From Parastagonospora avenae f. sp. tritici 18332-5 (taxonomy: Eukaryota; Ascomycota; Dothideomycetes; Pleosporales; Phaeosphaeriaceae): a stretch of DNA of 64,000 bases. The translations under genes and the position numbers were made by a program. The first letter of the stretch is position 1. Every line of letters starts with the position of its first letter. The DNA lies in assembly GCA_022559985.1 (NCBI GenBank), contig JAFJTR010000089.1, positions 57,726-121,725 of the forward strand, given 5' to 3'. Below are positions 45,549 to 59,340 of the stretch, one piece after another. The notes under the pieces were generated by a model. That model saw nothing but the letters and a program-made list of their open reading frames with translations, searched no databases and had not been told where the DNA came from.

Positions 45549-46374
45549 TTCAATTCGTCAGACATGATAGATACATATACATTATAGCCGAGGTCGCGAT
45601 TTCTATAGTCGTATATTCTGAACACTTCTCTGTCGACATCATGCAGTTGAAGGTGTTCGCAGTCCTAATTATTAGATACACGCGCATGTTCCGCATGATG
45701 AATTTCACCTACCACACCAACATTGAGCCAACTATAACCTGTTTTATGAAGATTTCGCACAGTTTAGTGATTAAACCAATGATGTTGCATACTGTTGTAT
45801 TGGGTATGCGGTGTTCGTTGGGTTTCGTGTACATTGGTTTTCTTGTCATTGAGTTCAGAGACTTGCAAGTTTTCATACTTCAAAGAGCAATCTCATTGCG
45901 AACAAAAAAATACCACAGCACAACAACACATTGTAATTACACAAAAATCAGCAGAGCTCGTACCATGATATAAAAGAATTATTTACAAAGATCACTGATG
46001 AAAAAAGTCATGTATGCAGCCAGCGCAATCAAGTAGTGCGCGTGTGCAGGTATCCACGGCCCAAACAACCGAACGCAAAAGTGTGCAAACATTGTCCCAA
46101 GCCCATAATCACAACAGGCACAACACATAGGAACATTAAATCAAAAGCACTGCTCCGTTTGCCACACCAGTCATGACGAGAAACGCTCAATATGCAATCG
46201 GCTACCTATCATACACCACGCGCTTTGATTCCCAAGCCAAAAGAAGCCCGTCGTGTTCCACGCATGCACAATAACTGAACAACAACTGAACAATAACCCA
46301 CTGGCACTATCCGCTCATCTATGATTAAATGAACTAAAAACTTTACACGGTATTTTCCACTCCCTACGCATCAT
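45549..46374. other. Tail-to-tail intergenic region, AT-rich
   Basis: 826 bp between the GRC3 and KGD2 stop codons. It is richer in A and T than the neighbours. A plus frame here (45470-45973) is only the GRC3 end in another frame running into 3' UTR. No repeat or RNA gene is recognised. Confidence 0.5.
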
Positions 46375-48035
46375 CTACAAGAGCATCTTCCTGGGGTCCT
46401 CAATGTACTCCTTGATCTTGACCAAGAACGTCACGGCCTCCCGACCATCCAGTAGTCTGTGGTCGTAGGTAAGGGCAAGATACATCATCTGTCGATATTG
46501 TCAGCTCATGTTGCGCAGTTGGGAGACGTGGAAGAACCTACCGGTCTGATTTCGACCTTGCCGTTGATGGCGACTGGCTTGTCCTTGATGGCGTGCAGAC
46601 CCAATACAGCAGTCTGGGGCAGGTTGATGATTGGGGTGCCCATTAAGCTGCCGAAAACGCCACCGTTCGAGATGGTGAATGTACCGCCAGCCATGTCCTC
46701 AATGGTAAGCTTGTTGTCGCGCGCCTTCTTGCCGAGCTCGGCGATAGCGCCCTCGATGCCAACCATGTCCAGGCTCTCGGCGTTTCTTACAACAGGCGTG
46801 ACGAGACCCTTCTCAGTCGCGACAGCAACGGAAATGTCGACGTAGTCACGGTAAACGATAGTGTCACCTCCGTTAGGGCCTTCAATCGAGGCGTTCACAG
46901 CAGGCACATCACGCATGGCGAGGATACACGCGCGCGAGAAGGCGGACATGAAGCCGAGCTTGACGCCCTTATTCTTCAGGATCTCGTCTTTGTAGAGCTT
47001 GCGGAATTCCATGATGGATGACATGTCGACCTCGTTGAAGGTCGTGAGCGAGGCAGCGGTGTTTTGGGACTGCTTTAGGCGCTCAGCGATGCGAAGACGC
47101 ATGCGGTTCATCTTGACCTGTAAGGACATCAGTAAACGTTGTGGCACGCAAGAACGGGAAGACTCACGCGACGCTCCTCACGGCTGCCAGGCAGAGCTGG
47201 CTTGGACTCCTCCTTCGGTGGCGCAGGCTTGGATTCCTTTTTGGGTGGCTGGGACTTTTGTTCCTGCTTGGGAGGTTCTGGTTTTGACTCGTGCTTGGGC
47301 TGCTCAGGTTGGGTCTCCTGTGGCTTTGACTGCTCCTGTTCACCAGAAGGTTGCGAGGACGTCTCCTGGTCCTTTGATGCAGCCTCCTTGGGCTCCTGCG
47401 AGGCCTCCTGCTGCTTGCCGCCCGAGGGCTCACCACCAAGCTCCAGCTTGACCAGGTCCTGTCCGACTGTTACCGTGTCTTCCTCATTGACCAGGAACTC
47501 CTTGATGGTTCCAGCCTCGGGCGCGTTGACGGAAACGTCGATCTTGTCCGTTTCGATGGTCGCGATCTCTTCGTCTTGCTCAACGTAGTCGCCGACCTCT
47601 GCTGGGAATTAGTGTTGGGTATCATTGGTGTTTGCATGGTGCACGCACGTTTTGACCATTGCTTCAAAGTTCCTTCTGTGATAGACTCGGCCATCTGCGG
47701 CACCTTGACGACGGTGTCGGCTGCACGTGAAGTCAGTGTATGCGCAGGCATGTTCGGCAGGTATACGAACCATAGCTTCGTGTCTGTTGGACGCTCCATA
47801 GCTGTTGTGTGGAGAGCTGCCCAGGACGCCTAGAAGAGATTTAGCAGGACTCTGAGCTGCTCAATGGCAGTACCGACCTCGACGCCTGGCCCATGAGCCC
47901 GGAAGAGGTTGCTTTCGAGATGGCAGAGTAGGAACGCGCAGCCGGCAGTCTGTTCACAGCTCGCGCACCTGCGCGCAGAGTTGGAACAGATCGCAAGGCG
48001 CATGGCAGACGGCGGAGACACTGCTGACCAGACAT
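46375..48035 (-). CDS. KGD2: Dihydrolipoyl succinyltransferase, E2 of 2-oxoglutarate dehydrogenase
   Basis: Core E2 enzyme that moves the succinyl group from lipoyl-lysine to CoA in the mitochondrial TCA cycle. Six exons (47878..48035, 47771..47829, 47649..47720, 47168..47598, 46542..47117, 46375..46488) encode 469 residues, the usual size. An Arg/Ser/Ala-rich presequence (about 1-72) precedes the lipoyl domain (about 73-150) with lipoyl Lys115 in [11 protein letters not shown] Lys/Pro/Gln/Glu-rich linker follows (about 155-235); no peripheral-subunit-binding domain is visible, as is normal for this E2. The catalytic domain (about 240-469) ends with [10 protein letters not shown] (His442, Asp446). 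The start codon is 279 bp from that of the complex I gene on the other strand. Confidence 0.96.
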
Positions 48036-48314
48036 GATGGGCGTATAAGCGACCAACGATGGCGAGGAAAGAGAAAGAGTGCGGATAGACAAAGCTCGAC
48101 GTGGAGGCAGACGGGGGAGAGGGATTTATTACTGGGCTACGACAGGGCTGCGCCGGCACCTGGGTGGACGTCAGAGGTGAGTCTAAAGCCGGGCGCACAG
48201 ACCGGCCAACCTCACAGCTTCGAAACGACCTTGGGACGCTGCCGACACGCATTGCGACCACAACCCACCGACTCTCCACTGACGGCCGATGCGAATACAC
48301 CGCGTCGCGTCGCC

Positions 48315-48860
48315 ATGAGCTCCCGAGTACACGTCCTGTGCGCCAGCCCTCCCCCGCCGCCCGCCATAGCCAGCCACTGACCGAGAAGCAGACGCCTCTA
48401 CAGGCGCTCCCTCAAGCTTGCCCTCGACTGGAGCGTCCATCGATACCTCTGGCGCGGACAGGCCTTGTACATCCGCAGTCTTTTCGAAGCCAAGAGGAAC
48501 ATCACAGAGCCACGACAGCAGAGGGTGCGTTTTCCACCCGCAGAACCGCCAATGCGTGTCCCAACCGTAGTTGAAACAGGAACTGACGCCTCTGCGTAGG
48601 AGCTGATCAAGGAGACCGAGTTGCTGCTGGAGAAGTGGAAGCACCCCGACCCATACCGCCCACCTACGGCACCAGGAGGTGAGTTGCTGCATCTCGGATA
48701 CATATCCGCCCCGGCCGCGGATACGGCAGAACTGACGGAACATGCAGGATCCAAGTACGAGCGCAACTTGCCTTGCCCCATCCTCGACCGTGAGTCTGCT
48801 TATAGCTGTTCTCTGACCGTGTGCTAATTGGATGCAGCGCCCCCGAAGTTGATCTTGTAG
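48315..48860 (+). CDS. NDUFB9: Complex I subunit NDUFB9/B22 (LYR family)
   Basis: Accessory subunit of mitochondrial NADH:ubiquinone oxidoreductase, an LYR-motif protein that binds acyl carrier protein. Five short exons (48315..48337, 48392..48524, 48600..48678, 48748..48789, 48838..48860) encode 99 residues. The LYR motif is near the start (LRLYRRSLKLALDW), followed by VHRYLWRGQALYIRSLFEA and the conserved end KWKHPDPYRPPTAPGG, SKYERNLPCPIL and PPPKLIL. Without the first intron a TGA lies in frame, so the 23-nt exon 1 ending at a GTGCGC donor is needed. That intron ends in AAGCAG, a tandem acceptor. It is divergent from KGD2. Confidence 0.88.
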
Positions 48861-50201
<1,341 letters not shown>

Positions 50202-50677
50202 TTTGATGATTTGGATGGGGTGGTTGTTTTGGGTGAGGTAAGAGTGGTGGTTGAGATGGGCTGGCGATGTGCGTGGGCGTGGGGAGTCGAGACGATGGAT
50301 GAAGGGCAGCTCTCGGGGGGCGGGGCGGTCTTATAAGGACTGGCAAGCGTGTTGTGGTGGGCGCGAGATCAACCTGTGCGGCTAGCGCGACGAGGGCTGG
50401 TGAGGCAGGTTGATCCACAGCCCACGCGCACTGCAGCGCACTGAATCACACTGGCCTCGCTTAGCCACCCAAACCAGCAGCGACCCCCGCGCTCGGGCCA
50501 TCTCGCGCCTGCTGGATCACAACAGCGAGCGCGCTCGCCATAAGTAGCGCGTCCCCCGCCGTCGACGACCTAAAGTCTCCATCCATCGCAACTCTCGACT
50601 TACCCACCCACACCAACTGCATCTCACTCAACCCGCCCACTTTCAAACCACATTTCAACTCCTCACCTTTACCAAAA
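50202..50677. promoter_or_regulatory. Divergent histone H2A/H2B promoter
   Basis: 476 bp between the two start codons, GC-rich in the middle. It contains no exact ACGCGT; near matches ACGCGC and GCGCGT occur around 50428 and 50547. The 5' UTR next to H2B is C/A-rich (CTCACCTTTACCAAAA). Head-to-head H2A-H2B pairs with shared control are the normal fungal arrangement. Confidence 0.8.
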
Positions 50678-51260
<583 letters not shown>

Positions 51261-51993
51261 AGTGCTTTTCTTCGACGTGTCTTTCTTTGGGTTTCTTCGC
51301 TTGTCTTTTCCGATGAGCAGGCTATGGGGTGCGGTGTTCATGGGTCATTTCCGATAATGTGATCATGGGTCGGTTTGCTTGTTTCTCGTCATTCGAGTCA
51401 TGATTTGACTACGAGGTCCATCATCACTGGGTCTGTATATTATACCACAGCAGACGGGAACGAATCAATTCTTCAAACTTCATCTTCCATGTCCATTGTC
51501 CATTTCATGATTTGTTACACGCTTAACAAGCATGCCAATCTGGTTCACCGACGCCATCGACACCATTCTTTCGAACGTCGGGTTGCACGGACGCTTTCCA
51601 CTTTCCCTAGTCAGGCGTGTCTTCTGGTTTGCGCCTGGACTGCGCATCACACCGACTGGCCATTTCCGATCCTGTTGGACCGAATTGCGACGGGCGGCCG
51701 TAAAAAGAGGGAAATACGTTTCTTGACGAACCGTGCGATGTCAGAATTTCGGGCTGCCAACGCTTCGATATCCTTGCACCGGGAGGTCAAATAGCGGTGA
51801 GCCCGCAGATTCCGTATTAATCGATGCGAAATGCAGAGTCATGTTCGATTGTCTTACGCGATCCGTACAAATATTGCGCCTACAGCATGTAACTAACCGT
51901 TTGTGCACTTAAGAAGCAAACTCCACCCAAAGACGCCGAGTATGCATGCATCTATCCATCGAAACCAGCCCAGAAGCACGGATGCGCGTTTGC
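51261..51993. other. Tail-to-tail intergenic region
   Basis: 733 bp between the stop codons of H2B and ATG4. The plus frame at 51375-51794 has no motif and lies in the H2B 3' region. Nothing is recognised. Confidence 0.5.
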
Positions 51994-53455
51994 CTACTGC
52001 AAGCCGTCTTCGTCCCAGCTTTCGACCTCATCGATTGCCCCCTCACGTTCCTGGCCCCTAGGCGGTGGTTCTTTATCTTGCACATGCACCACACATTTGC
52101 CTTGCACGCCCTGCACACCTTCTTTCCAGTCTTGGTAGTCTGCCTCTGACGTGACGAGAAAAGCAAGGAGCATGGAAGGATCCATTTCTCGAATCTGCAA
52201 GCGTCTAATCCGCCGTGTGTGACACGTAGATAGATCTGATGGGGGATAAAGAGACTGTGAGGGGTCAGAGGGAGCCGTGATAGAGTCCGCAGGAGGAACA
52301 ATTGTCGTCGACGATGAGGTGGAGGACACAGATGTTGTCGAAGCTGTGAGACTAGGTGTGTCTGATGCAGTAGCTGCTACATAGGGCGGGTGGAATGGGA
52401 GTAGAGGTCTTGTGCTGTGAGGATCCAGGTAGTAGAAATTGTTGCCCTGGACGCCCACGAAGTAGTGCGATGCGGAAGGCCGGCCGCTGTGAACATTAGC
52501 TCATTCTCCTAGCAAAAATGACTGTTGGAAAGACTAACCCAGCGATACCAATAGACTGCGGTATCTGCAGGCTTGCCTTCAGGGCTTCCCAATAGACTGG
52601 CGTGATCTTGTCGATTCCCAACCGGGTACCCACCAGGATTAGCGTAGGCTGCCACTGACCGTCCTCATCTACGGCGATTTGCTTCAGTTTGTCTTCGTAT
52701 ACATCGGCCCCGTCTCCCGACACATATACCTTCAAGCCCGCTTCTCTATGCTTGTTCGCTAGGTCCTGGATGCACCGCGCAGCTGCAGACGGGCCAAACC
52801 ATTCACCGGGGTACTTGCCGCACACGGCCGCCCCATGTTCAACGAAGCGGTGTATGGAAAAGGGTGCCTGTGGGTCATCGGCAAACAGGGACAGAATCTC
52901 AGCATGATCCTTGTCTGCGTGGTTTTCCTGCCACCGCCAGTCGCGTCCCAACCGTAGAATCTGCAGCGCGTTCGCAAGGATGCACTGTCCGCTTCTGATC
53001 ATGCATCCAAAACCGGCGTCAGACGTAAATCCAGGGGATGCGAGATTCTGCATTCTTACACGGAAGCTCATGGCGCTTGTTGCCTTTGGGTCCTGACTCT
53101 TCTGTATTGGCGAGAAGCCTGACCGGTACGTCATCCACACGCGTGATTCAAAGTCATCGAGGAAGGCCGACGGCCAGTTGCCGTACTGCGTAGGATCCTC
53201 ACCATTTGGAGCCTCTTTGCGCTCTTTGTCGTCTATGCTGGTCCTTATCCAGCTTTCGTCCTCGGTGCGCTCCGCTTGCGCAGTGGCTGTGGCTGTGGCG
53301 GTGGAACTTGAGTCGCTGGGGACGGGCTTCGGTAGGGGGGGTCTGGAGTCGTAGCGCTGGCCCAGCAGCCAGATGGGTTCGTTGGATTCGTTGCAGGGCG
53401 GAGGGTCGTAGAAGGTGCGGACGACGTTTCTGCCAAAGCGCTCAAAGTCGTTCAT
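51994..53455 (-). CDS. ATG4: Autophagy cysteine protease ATG4
   Basis: Trims the C-terminus of Atg8 to expose its Gly and later releases lipidated Atg8 from membranes. Two exons (52539..53455 and 51994..52486) encode 469 residues. Conserved YRSGF comes before the catalytic TSDAGFGCMIRSGQ (Cys151), then GEWFGPSAAARCIQDL. The Asp-His pair is in YYLDPHSTRP (Asp327, His329), split from the Cys by the single intron. A Ser/Thr/Pro-rich insertion (about 338-392) lies after the Asp-His loop, before the conserved end with MDPSMLLAFLVTSEADYQDW. Residue 148 is Ala-Gly-Phe-Gly context instead of the commoner VGWG. The tail ends ESWDEDGLQ, acidic with an aromatic residue, possibly an Atg8-binding motif. 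Divergent from SQS1. Confidence 0.95.
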
Positions 53456-54077
53456 TGCGCGTGCGTGTCGAGGGCGGCGATGCAGGCGGCAGCGGAGGGA
53501 GAGGTCCGAGGTAGGGGAGGGCAGGGTAGGGGTGCTTGCAGCTGTGCACCATGCACTTGGACTCCTCTTTGATGTGCAAGACGCGTGCTGTGAGTGATAA
53601 GGAGGCGAGGTGGGCGCTCAGCTGTGGACTTCAAGATAGGACGGTGATGTTTGGCAGCTGCGGCGAGCTCACGCTGAGGGTCATATGCTGCCTTGCGGGT
53701 GAGAGCTCAGGAATGGCGGGGGAGGGGCTCAGCTCAGCTGTCCGTGTCACTGGCACCACGCTTCCGCCACAAACGCAGCGTTCGCTTTGGGTGGGAAGGG
53801 CGCGCGCTTGAATTGCTGTCTGTGCAGAGCTGCTAGTCCAGGTGCTTGAGTCTGAGCCTCCAGTGACAACGCCGTGGCTACATATGTAGCTCCAGGTCGC
53901 AACATGGTCGCCGCCAAAGGTACGGGACGATAAGCTGCACAAGTACCCTGCCGATAAGCTAGCTCCGAACGCCACCCAAGTACGCATCATCTCCAAAAGT
54001 TCGGGGCTTCACCTTCGCCGCGCACTCACAGTTGCTTGTCTCCTCGTACTCGCGCATTCCTACATACGAGAGTCTCC
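53456..54077. promoter_or_regulatory. Divergent interval between ATG4 and SQS1
   Basis: 622 bp between two head-to-head start codons, so it must contain both promoters. No gene, repeat or clear TATA box is seen in it. Confidence 0.5.
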
Positions 54078-56527
54078 ATGTCGCGCAAAAAAGGAAAGGG
54101 CAAAGGCAAAGGCTCTGCTAAGAACACCCCGCAGCCAACGTCCGCCAAACGCCACACGTCCCAATCATGGCCCGCGCAGGAGTGTATGCCCCTTCACTTC
54201 CCTCCGCTTCACCGTGAGACCGCGTGTTGACTGAGCCTGCAGCAACACCCAGATTTTCCCTCATGGACGAAGCGCGCCACACGGGCATGTCAAACCACCG
54301 CACTGCCGCCTTTGAGACCGGCAAGAAGCTGCGCCAAATGCCTATACAGTTCGTCAGCGCTGGCCATCTGGAAGGCACCATAAAGAAGAACCTACTTCCT
54401 GCGGAACCGGCCGTGTCCGAATCTGACGACGATTCGCCCGCACCATCCTCTCCTTCCTCAACCCAAGAAAATGCCGACGCCATGGCGCACATGGCAATCC
54501 GAAGCCCGTCGCCTGCCGCCTCGTACACATCGTCAAGCTCTGATGAGGTTGTCTTCAAGGGCCGTGGACCAGTGTCGCAAGTCCACTATGCTCCCCTCGA
54601 TGCGTTCCAGGCAGCACCGAGCGAGCCGACCCATCCCAAAATTCTACCGCCTGCGCCTACGACGACTGCGGCAGCTAAACTAAGTATGCACGTTGCTACT
54701 TCAGTCGGGGGCCTTCAAGAGACACCGCGCACCCGTATCACACACCTCCCAGCTGCCTCAACCGCTGATGAGTCCACACTCCCTGATACGAACCCACAAT
54801 TTTCAATGGAGGCGACCATTCGGACCAAGGCCAAGCCCGTCGTAGCTGCATCTGATTCCTCGGACTCGGATAGCGTTGTTGAAAATCCTTTTGCGAAGCG
54901 GCGAGGCGGCAGACCCGCATGGGAAGGCATGACTACGCCGTGGGAGCACAGGAGCAAGCCAAACATTGGCTGGCTGCCCGTTGTGGATCGGCCAGACATG
55001 GAGGCCTTCTTGCGTGGCGAAGTCAATCCGCGAGACGTAGCCATGGATGACTATATGCAGAACATGGAAGATTTCGGGCTCACGGGTGACATGATGGCTG
55101 CTTCTGGATTCGCGCGCCGCGAAATGGACCTCGATGCCGGAAGCCACAACGACTGGGAGTCAGCATCAGGCAGTCAGCCTGAAAGTCAAGGCCGCGATCA
55201 ACGAGAAGAAGCTCAAGGTACTGATGGCTGGGACTCTGACATGCTTCAAGATTTCGAGAATCTGAGCACGTCTTCCGATGTCATGGACACTGTTGTGCGC
55301 ATACTTTCCAAGCGCACACGAAAAGGTGGTCCGCAATATCTGTGCGTCTACGAGGGCTCGGTCGCGGACGATGCTCACTGGCTGCCGGGCACTTTCTTGA
55401 AGGGTTCAGGCGAGAAAAAGTTAATTCGCGCGTTCGAGGAGGAGGCGTTGATGCGGGAGTTAGAGATTAGCGACAGCGAATCCACAGACAGTGACGAGGA
55501 CGATGACGAAGAGGAGGAAGAAGATGAGCTCGACGACGAGACGATTGCCAGGGTGCTACAGAAACAAGAAGAGCTTGGTCTCGGGTCGGATGAGCTGCTC
55601 CTGTATGGTGGCGATAGGTACTTCGGTGGTCATGCCAATACCACATTGCCGAACCGCAACCCTGGTCGTGGAAACAGGAAACAAAAGGCACGAGGACGTA
55701 ACAATCGCGACCCGACCTTTCCCTCTGCAACTGCCATGGCCGATGCTCTTGCCATGGACCCGTACGGAGGGTTCGACATCATGGATACCGAGAGACCATC
55801 GCTCAAGGCGAAAAAGAAGGGACGACGTGGCCAGATGCCACCCGAACTGGACGACTCCGACCTGAACGAGCAGTTACAGAACGCGTGGGAGGCTGATCGT
55901 GCGAAGAAGCGTCTGAAGAAGGCAGAACGCGAAGAGCTGCGCCAGCAGGGACTACTCGGCAGGAAGGGCAAAGGTGCCAACCTCAAAGTCAAATACTCTG
56001 GTGGGGTTACTATGGAAGACGTTGTCGAGGAAATTCGCAAATTTTTGCTGGGCGATAGCCAGAGCATGTCCCTCCCGCCTATGGACGCACACCGTCGTGC
56101 AACCATACATCAAGCTGCCAAGTTCTTTGAACTCTCCTCGCGCTCACGTGGCGATGGGCAAGATCGGTTCACTATACTTTCAAGGACCTCTCGCACTCAA
56201 ACATATACAGATGCCGAATTCGATCGTGTGATTTCTCATCGAGGCTTCTTGAAGCGCCTTCGCGGACCTTTGCAGGGCAAGAATGGTGGCGGACCAGCAC
56301 GAATTGCGATCTTCCGCTCCGGACCTCGCACCCGCCCTCAGGTCGGTTATCGCGACGGTGAAAAGGTTGGTGCGAATGCTCCTGAGCTGGGCCCCGAAAA
56401 CAAAGGACACGCCTTAATGATGAAAATGGGCTGGTCGAAGGGTATGGCCTTGGGCACTGAGGACAACCAGGGCATTCTACATCCCATTGCACACACGGTC
56501 AAGACGAACAAGGCCGGTCTGCAGTAG
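54078..56527 (+). CDS. SQS1: G-patch/R3H protein SQS1 (Prp43 activator)
   Basis: Cofactor that stimulates the helicase Prp43 in ribosome biogenesis and spliceosome disassembly. Two exons (54078..54181 and 54253..56527) encode 792 residues. The N-terminus is basic (MSRKKGKGKGKGSAK), and the splice joins it to FSLMDEARHT, the conserved FxLxDEAR segment of the family. The intron acceptor is CCCAG at 54252; the earlier CTGCAG would break the phase. The middle is disordered with a long Asp/Glu stretch at about 445-470. An R3H domain lies at about 622-690 (with DAHRRATIHQAAKFFELSS), and a G-patch at about 750-792 (GHALMMKMGWSKGMALG), which is the Prp43-binding element. Length and layout match fungal Sqs1/Pfa1. 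Confidence 0.92.
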
Positions 56528-57199
56528 CGAGCAGATGGTCACACCGTCTGTGCTTTCTCTTTTTGCCATGCGTGTATCAGTTGTATTAGTAGCATGGATT
56601 TGCGGGCATGAGTGTCGGCCCTTGGACTACTAGCATACATCGGCGTTTAGAGGATATCTGGTCACCCTATCGTGACGATTTTGAGGGTTACAACGTCCCT
56701 TCTCATACGTTAGCTTCGGCGGTGTGTCCACATCAACAGACTCGTTTCCCACAGCGGTCAGGGTATATATACCTAACATGATCGTCAGCAAGTCTGCAGT
56801 AGTATCCTCCTGACATCATCGCTTTTGCGTATATGCGTGTCTGTGTGTTTTCTGCGGGGCTACTAACTAGTTGTATTTCGCTACATGTGTATGAAACGCT
56901 TGTATAATACCAAATGTGCAACGAGTGGCCGTTCATTCATTCTTTTGACAAGGCAATTACCCCGGCATGCTCAGAGGTGTCAAAAGGTATGGATGTCATT
57001 ATGCCATGGTGCAAATATCGAGTGGATCTTGCTTGTTTCCGTATGCAGGCACCGTACATACTACCGTGGCGCCCGGCGTGATGCCCGCACTCCAACACCA
57101 AAACAGCAGCTCAACTTGAGGCTATTGAGCCACGTACAATAGCTATAACTATAATAATTTTTAGAGTTGAGTTCTATACGCCTTGATTGATATATATAG
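56528..57199. other. Boundary between gene-rich and transposon DNA
   Basis: 672 bp after SQS1. The last 100 bp (about 57125-57200) are very AT-rich with TATATATAGCTATAG and mark the downstream end of the transposon relic. No terminal inverted repeat could be paired by eye. Confidence 0.4.
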
Positions 57200-58878
57200 C
57201 TATAGAAATCGCACTGGAGTTCTGATCGCGCGCCCGCCGCGCGAGGTTGAGGCTGGAGGAGCCACATAAGGCTCATGAGGCTGCGCACCACCTTGAGGCC
57301 TCGCGATAGACCTCATTTTTTGATGAGCCTTAATAGGAGCCTTGAGGCTCCTCCTCTTACCCCTTTGAGCAGTTTTTTGAGCTTGTCGAAGTCGTTGTTG
57401 AGCCTTACGAGCCTTCTCCTCCTGCCTCCTTATTTGAGCTGCTGCCCTTGCTGCATGCTTCTGTTGAGCTGCCTAAAGCTTCTCCTGCTTCTTTACTTCA
57501 CGTAGGCGAGCTGCCTCAGCTCTCTAATGTCGTAGTTGCTCTTCTTCGTGCCCTTGTTGGAGCTGGCGATCACGTGCCTCCTTCACCTTCCTTGGAGACC
57601 AGAATACAGCCCCACCGTGATAGTCCTCGCCTGCCTCTAGAGGGAGAGCCTTGCCTCGCTTTCTACGCTGCCTCTCATTGATAAGAGCCTGCATGAGGCC
57701 TTAAGCCTCGTGTTCAATCAGCGTTTTTTGAACTGAGATAGAGTGGAAGGCTCAGCTAAGCTTTTGAGCTCGTGGGTCACTCCTATCACCGACTACCTGG
57801 CGTAGAATGCGCTCAGTTTTCCGCCAGTCAGAGGTGCTCAAGGTTGAGGAGTCGCTATCACTTGATTGGCCTGATTGAGCTGGCTAATTGAATCGTTTGA
57901 GTATCACCTCTGGCTTGAAAGGTGAGAGGCCAGTTGCCTTAAAGGCCTTAAGTATAGTCTTCTCCTTAAAAGAGGTCTCCCAGGCAGCTATAAACATGGG
58001 ATAGAAATCTCTTTTGCTCATAGATGTGAACCCTTAGCATCTCTCTATGAACGCAGCTACCTAATTTAAGTAGGCTGATGAGAATGGCTTGAACATGACG
58101 ACGTTAAGCAGCCGGAGGGTATAGGTTGAATGAGGTGAGTATACTGCAAGTAGGATCCTATTCCGATCGCAGTACTCGATAAAATCCATCGTGAGATGAG
58201 ATCTATAGCCATCAAGGATGAGTAATCAATAGCTCCGCCCTGTCTTCTCCTTCGTAGATCGATCAAACACTTGTTTGAGCCAGGATAGTCCTTCCTCATT
58301 GCTCGTCCATCTAGAGGGTGAGGAGGATATATATACTTGATCCTCAGGCCTCAGAGCCTGCAGCCAGGTGTCCTATATCGAGCTCGAGGCTGATTGATAT
58401 ATCAGCGCAGGCGCGTACATGTTACAAGGCTCTATATCGTATTGGCTAAGCTTACTGCGTAGAAGCTCGAAGTAGAGGCTGTACTTTGATATAGAATCAG
58501 CCTGGTGGCGCGCGCGATCAATTCCAGTCGCCCAGCGTGAGATGAGACTAACCTGCTGTCGCTTGATATATTGATCAACTCAGCCTTTTCCAAGCTCTTT
58601 TTTGCGATATCTGAGGCAAAGCGTCGTATTATAGGCCGTGTAGGAGGTAAGCCTTGCCTGGTGAGACGCTCAATATAGCGTAGGAGCTCTTTCTCCTGCT
58701 GTGGGTGGAGCGCTTGCTGGTTTTGGACCTTGATGCTGTGTGAGCTTACGACGCCCTGGTGTCTCCGCGCGAGCGTTCTACGATCAACGCCGTACTGTGC
58801 TGCAATATGGGTATATACAAGCTATTCTCCTGGTTCTCACGATTCAATAGCTGCCAGCGCAGCCTCGATTGAGCTCAT
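57200..58878 (-). pseudogene. Broken pogo/Fot1-type (DDE_1, CENP-B-like) DNA transposase
   Basis: The minus strand reads through as a recognisable transposase with several stops and at least one frameshift (the span is not a multiple of three). It starts with MSSIEAALAAIES, then a helix-turn-helix with YGVDRRTLARRHQGV and LTRQGLPPTRPIIRRFA. The catalytic part includes WLKQVFDRSTKEKTGRSY, LLILDGYRSHLTMDFIEYC and LAVYSPHSTYTLRLLNVVMF, the DG(Y/H)xSH and LxPHSTHxLQPLDVxxF motifs of the pogo/Tigger DDE_1 group. A Lys/Arg/Gln-rich tail ends IRTPVRFL. It is immobile. The region beyond its 5' end is occupied by the copia LTR, so the upstream terminal repeat is not seen here. Confidence 0.88.
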
Positions 58879-58911
58879 GTTGATAAGCTCGGCCATATAG
58901 TGTTCGGCCAC

Positions 58912-59340
58912 TGTCACGGTAACGTACCTTGACACCCCATACTACTGTACTTAACTAAGCTCGACAGTCCTTGACAGTCCTCTACAGTGCTGCTCTGCCC
59001 CTATACGTTGCCTAATGCCCTATTAGAGCCGGGCTTAGCATTAATGCTCGTCGCTCGCTATAATAGGCTTAGCCTCTGCGCTTAAGCCTTCCCCCTGTTT
59101 GTATATCTTTCTGCTCTCGTATTTGCTCTGTTATGCACACAACGTCTTGTATTACTGTCAGATCTAAAGGGGTTCTTGAAAAATGTTGATGATTGAAGTG
59201 ATTAATTGTCCTCTGTCTTGTCTGATCTATTAATAGGTGGCTTTTATCCCCCGCCCTTGTACGACTAGCTGCGCGGTCTATTCTATGCAGTTCCATTCCA
59301 GCTGAGCCTGTGATGCGGCTAGCCTTGCTTATATCTAACA
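58912..59340 (-). repeat. 3' LTR of the copia element
   Basis: 429 bp that, on the minus strand, begins TGTTAGATATA and ends CCGTGACA, the TG...CA ends of an LTR. A purine run (GCTGAGGGGGTG) stands directly before the TG, as expected for a polypurine tract. It is much less damaged than the coding part. The sequence next to its outer end (GTGGC on the minus strand) would be one half of a 5-bp target duplication. Confidence 0.8.

Noticed and set aside
45470..45973. 167-codon plus-strand frame with hydrophobic parts
   Set aside because: Begins inside GRC3 in another frame and continues into AT-rich 3' UTR; there is no start signal or family match.
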